From NCBI GenBank assembly GCA_964393465.1, contig CAYMTT010000026.1, positions 1 through 6,077 of the forward strand: 6,077 bases of DNA, read 5' to 3'. The position numbers and the translations under genes are program-made. Each line of letters starts with the position of its first letter. The stretch's first letter is position 1. Positions 5,587 through 6,077 of the stretch are shown one piece after another. The stretch comes from CAYMTT01 sp964393465. GTDB lineage: Bacteria > Patescibacteriota > Minisyncoccia > Minisyncoccales > MHMH01. The notes beneath the pieces were generated by a model. That model was not told the origin of the DNA, ran no database searches, and was given only the letters and a program-made list of their open reading frames with translations.

Positions 5587-6077
5587 TCTTAAAAACGATT
5601 TTTTACCCATATCCATAGTTTTTCTGACAGCCTTGCTGGCGGGCTTTTTGTCGCTGATTTTCCTGCCCGAGTTCCCGGTTTCGGGAGACGCCCAGAGTTT
5701 CTATCTGCCAGTGGCAGAAAGCCTTAGAGAGGGAAAAGGGTTTTTGCTCGATGGAGAAAAACTCCCTCCTTACAGAACTCCCGCTTACCCTTCTTTTTTA
5801 GCACTAACTTTCACTTTATTCGGAGAAAACTTTGACGCGGTCAGAATAATCCAGTTTTTCTTTTTGGCTACCATCGGAATATTTGCCTATCTGATTGCCA
5901 GAAAATGCTTTCAATTCTCGTCCCTCCATTCCCTTTTGGTTTCGCTTTTTGTTGCCTGTTGGCCTTACATAGTGGTTTATGCCGGCCTTATAAGAACGGA
6001 GATTCCATTCATTTTCTTCTTTATTCCGGCAATATATTTCTTCCTAAGGACGGTAAAAACTCCGAAAATTAAGTTTG
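5579..6077 (+). CDS. Membrane glycosyltransferase-like protein (GT-C, family 39/PMT-like), N-terminal part
   Basis: The frame is open from ATG 5579 to the window end, giving 166 codons of an incomplete protein. An in-frame TAG at 5558 rules out earlier starts. The translation begins MSNLKNDFLP and then has a hydrophobic segment at about 11-30. A hydrophilic loop follows with FPVSGDAQSFYLPVAESL (32-49), KGFLL and YRTPAYPSFLAL (65-76). Further membrane segments lie near 87-106, 114-136 and 140-157. This is the layout of GT-C enzymes of the GT39/ArnT/PMT_2 type. An acidic residue (D37) sits in the first extracytoplasmic loop just after TM1, followed by an R-x-P-x-Y-P motif; TEIPFIFFF (140-148) matches their T/S-E-x-x-(F/L) membrane signature. 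Such proteins move sugars from polyprenyl-phosphate donors to lipids, proteins or glycans outside the membrane. Acceptor and donor cannot be deduced. The gene diverges from the PIG-L operon. Confidence 0.78.
   Translation, partial: MSNLKNDFLPISIVFLTALLAGFLSLIFLPEFPVSGDAQSFYLPVAESLREGKGFLLDGEKLPPYRTPAYPSFLALTFTLFGENFDAVRIIQFFFLATIGIFAYLIARKCFQFSSLHSLLVSLFVACWPYIVVYAGLIRTEIPFIFFFIPAIYFFLRTVKTPKIKF

Noticed and set aside
5530..5616. A 29-residue N-terminal extension of the PIG-L protein from the ATG at 5616
   Set aside because: The family begins right at the hydrophobic strand before the H-x-D-D motif, which the ATG at 5529 already covers. The extension is antisense to the start of the divergent gene and would include the putative promoter region.

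Overview
This is a stretch of bacterial chromosome devoted to surface-glycan synthesis. Six complete genes and the 5' end of a seventh (pseI) lie on the minus strand and are packed almost without gaps. The 5' end of an eighth gene leaves on the plus strand at the right edge. Base composition is moderately AT-rich and the proteins are Lys-rich. Several junctions are 4-nt ATGA stop/start overlaps, and most genes lack a clear Shine-Dalgarno sequence. Such compact, SD-poor organisation occurs in Candidate Phyla Radiation (Patescibacteria) genomes among others, but nothing here fixes the lineage, so that assignment is a low-confidence guess.

Minus strand, read right to left, block 1 (5529 to 2782): a PIG-L/LmbE-type zinc deacetylase, a WbqC-family protein and a B12-binding-type radical SAM enzyme. 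Families of this kind occur in polysaccharide and lipid-modification loci. The substrate of this trio cannot be read from the sequence. A weak hairpin with a short U-tract follows the radical SAM gene.

Block 2 (2717 to the left edge): pseB, pseC, pseH and the first 55 codons of pseI. These encode the UDP-GlcNAc to pseudaminic acid route: inverting 4,6-dehydratase, 4-aminotransferase, N4-acetyltransferase and PEP-condensing synthase. The UDP-sugar hydrolase PseG and the CMP-transferase PseF are not in the window and would be expected beyond the left edge or elsewhere. A well-formed promoter (TTGGAC, 17 nt, TATAAT) precedes pseB in the only real intergenic gap of the cluster. It sits between the weak terminator-like hairpin and a perfect 8-bp inverted repeat across the expected transcription start.

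Right edge: a divergent plus-strand gene for a multi-spanning membrane protein resembling GT-C (family 39/PMT-like) glycosyltransferases begins at 5579 and is cut by the window end. Candidate promoters for it and for the PIG-L gene overlap face to face in about 50 bp. Read together, the minus-strand genes make and probably modify a nonulosonic-acid-containing surface glycan or glycoprotein, and the GT-C protein may be a lipid-linked sugar transferase of the same or a neighbouring system. No RNA genes, mobile elements, CRISPR arrays or long repeats were seen, and no stretch over 300 bases lacks a gene.
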